NCBI GenBank assembly: GCA_003563255.1
Contig: PWSL01000082.1
Span: forward strand, 1 to 31,293
Length of the DNA stretch: 31,293 nt
From: Desulfonatronospira sp.
GTDB taxonomy: Bacteria > Desulfobacterota > Desulfovibrionia > Desulfovibrionales > Desulfonatronovibrionaceae
Direction of reading: 5' to 3'
The notes under the pieces are model-generated. The model ran no database searches, was not told the DNA's origin, and was given only the letters and a program-made list of their open reading frames with translations. The translations under genes were made by a program, and so were the position numbers. The number at the start of each line of letters is the position of its first letter. Position 1 is the first letter of the stretch. Shown here in pieces: positions 31,190 to 31,293 of the stretch.

Positions 31190-31220
31190 CCCCAGTAAAA
31201 TGGGAAGAAATTTTACGGGG
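31190..31220. repeat. CCCCAGTAAAAT palindrome, short loop
   Basis: GTAAAAT (31195-31201) pairs with ATTTTAC (31210-31216) over an 8-base loop, and CCCC (31190-31193) with GGGG (31217-31220), leaving one bulged A. The stem core CCC-A-GTRAAA-Y is the same as in the elements at 20638 and 31250, but without internal hairpins. Confidence 0.7.
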
Positions 31221-31224
31221 CAGG

Positions 31225-31293
31225 CAGATCACACCCAGTGAAATCCGTCCCAGTGAAACCCCCTTTGGGGAGTCCCAAGGGACTGTTTCACGG
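31225..31293. repeat. Three-way-junction palindrome at the window end
   Basis: GTGAAAC (31253-31259) pairs with GTTTCAC (31285-31291) and encloses CCCC-TTT-GGGG (31260-31270) and AGTCCC-AA-GGGACT (31271-31284), directly abutting. The preceding CC and following GG extend the stem with one bulged A. A half element, 31225-31248, that repeats the arm at 20667-20690 (23 of 24 bases, inverted), comes just before. The element may continue past the window edge. Confidence 0.85.

Overview
The window reads as ordinary chromosome of a Desulfobacterota (Deltaproteobacteria) bacterium, most likely of the Desulfovibrionales. This is inferred from the gene content and order: mfd, a PpiC lipoprotein, SurA, RodZ, RecO, GlyQ and GlyS; then MnmG, a PilZ protein, CorC, Lnt and PrfB, with two-subunit glycyl-tRNA synthetase and flagellar/chemotaxis regulators. 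No 16S rRNA or other marker is present, so the genus cannot be named. There are 24 protein genes. All but two lie on the minus strand; the exceptions are a 70-aa unknown gene and pyrR. I see no rRNA, tRNA, CRISPR array, prophage or transposase gene.

Layout from left to right. 0.27-4.4 kb: glyS, glyQ and recO. 4.4-10.8 kb: a RodZ-like membrane protein, two tandem SurA/PpiC-type chaperones and the transcription-repair coupling factor mfd. 11.2-15.5 kb: cheW, a small unknown gene, an RRM RNA-binding protein and a Cu+-type P-ATPase. 15.8-20.1 kb: pyrR, an FMN alpha-hydroxy-acid dehydrogenase-like protein, dapA, dapF and an HU/IHF protein. 20.8-25.6 kb: an FlhG/MinD-type ATPase, a GGDEF protein, prfB (with a programmed +1 frameshift) and lnt. 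25.6-31.0 kb: corC, a PilZ-type protein, mnmG and an M20 peptidase.

The genes are housekeeping. The unusual material lies between them. (1) At least eight copies or half-copies of a palindromic element of about 140 bp, plus degenerate relatives, occupy most of the larger intergenic gaps. Its ends are GTATCTGTTTAGCGCTTT and the inverse, and each end carries a REP-like hairpin (GGGGACTGGCTCTCCCC or GGGGACAGGCACCCCC). One copy (26442-26580) is flanked by a perfect 8-bp direct repeat, ATCCGGAA, as a transposed MITE would be. Another copy has its centre inverted relative to its ends. A sister subfamily keeps the ends but has a different core. Many copies stop 20-85 bases before a start codon, so they form part of mRNA leaders.

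(2) A second, apparently unrelated set of elements folds into a three-way junction. Two of them (18781-18822 and 31253-31291) have a 7-bp outer stem enclosing two back-to-back hairpins with no unpaired junction base. One sits inside one arm of a larger inverted repeat whose other arm lacks it, which looks like an occupied and an empty site. Related stems with the core CCC(A/G)GTRAAAY occur at 20638-20681 and 31190-31220. These two element families are the best candidates for something undescribed. What moves them is not encoded in this window.
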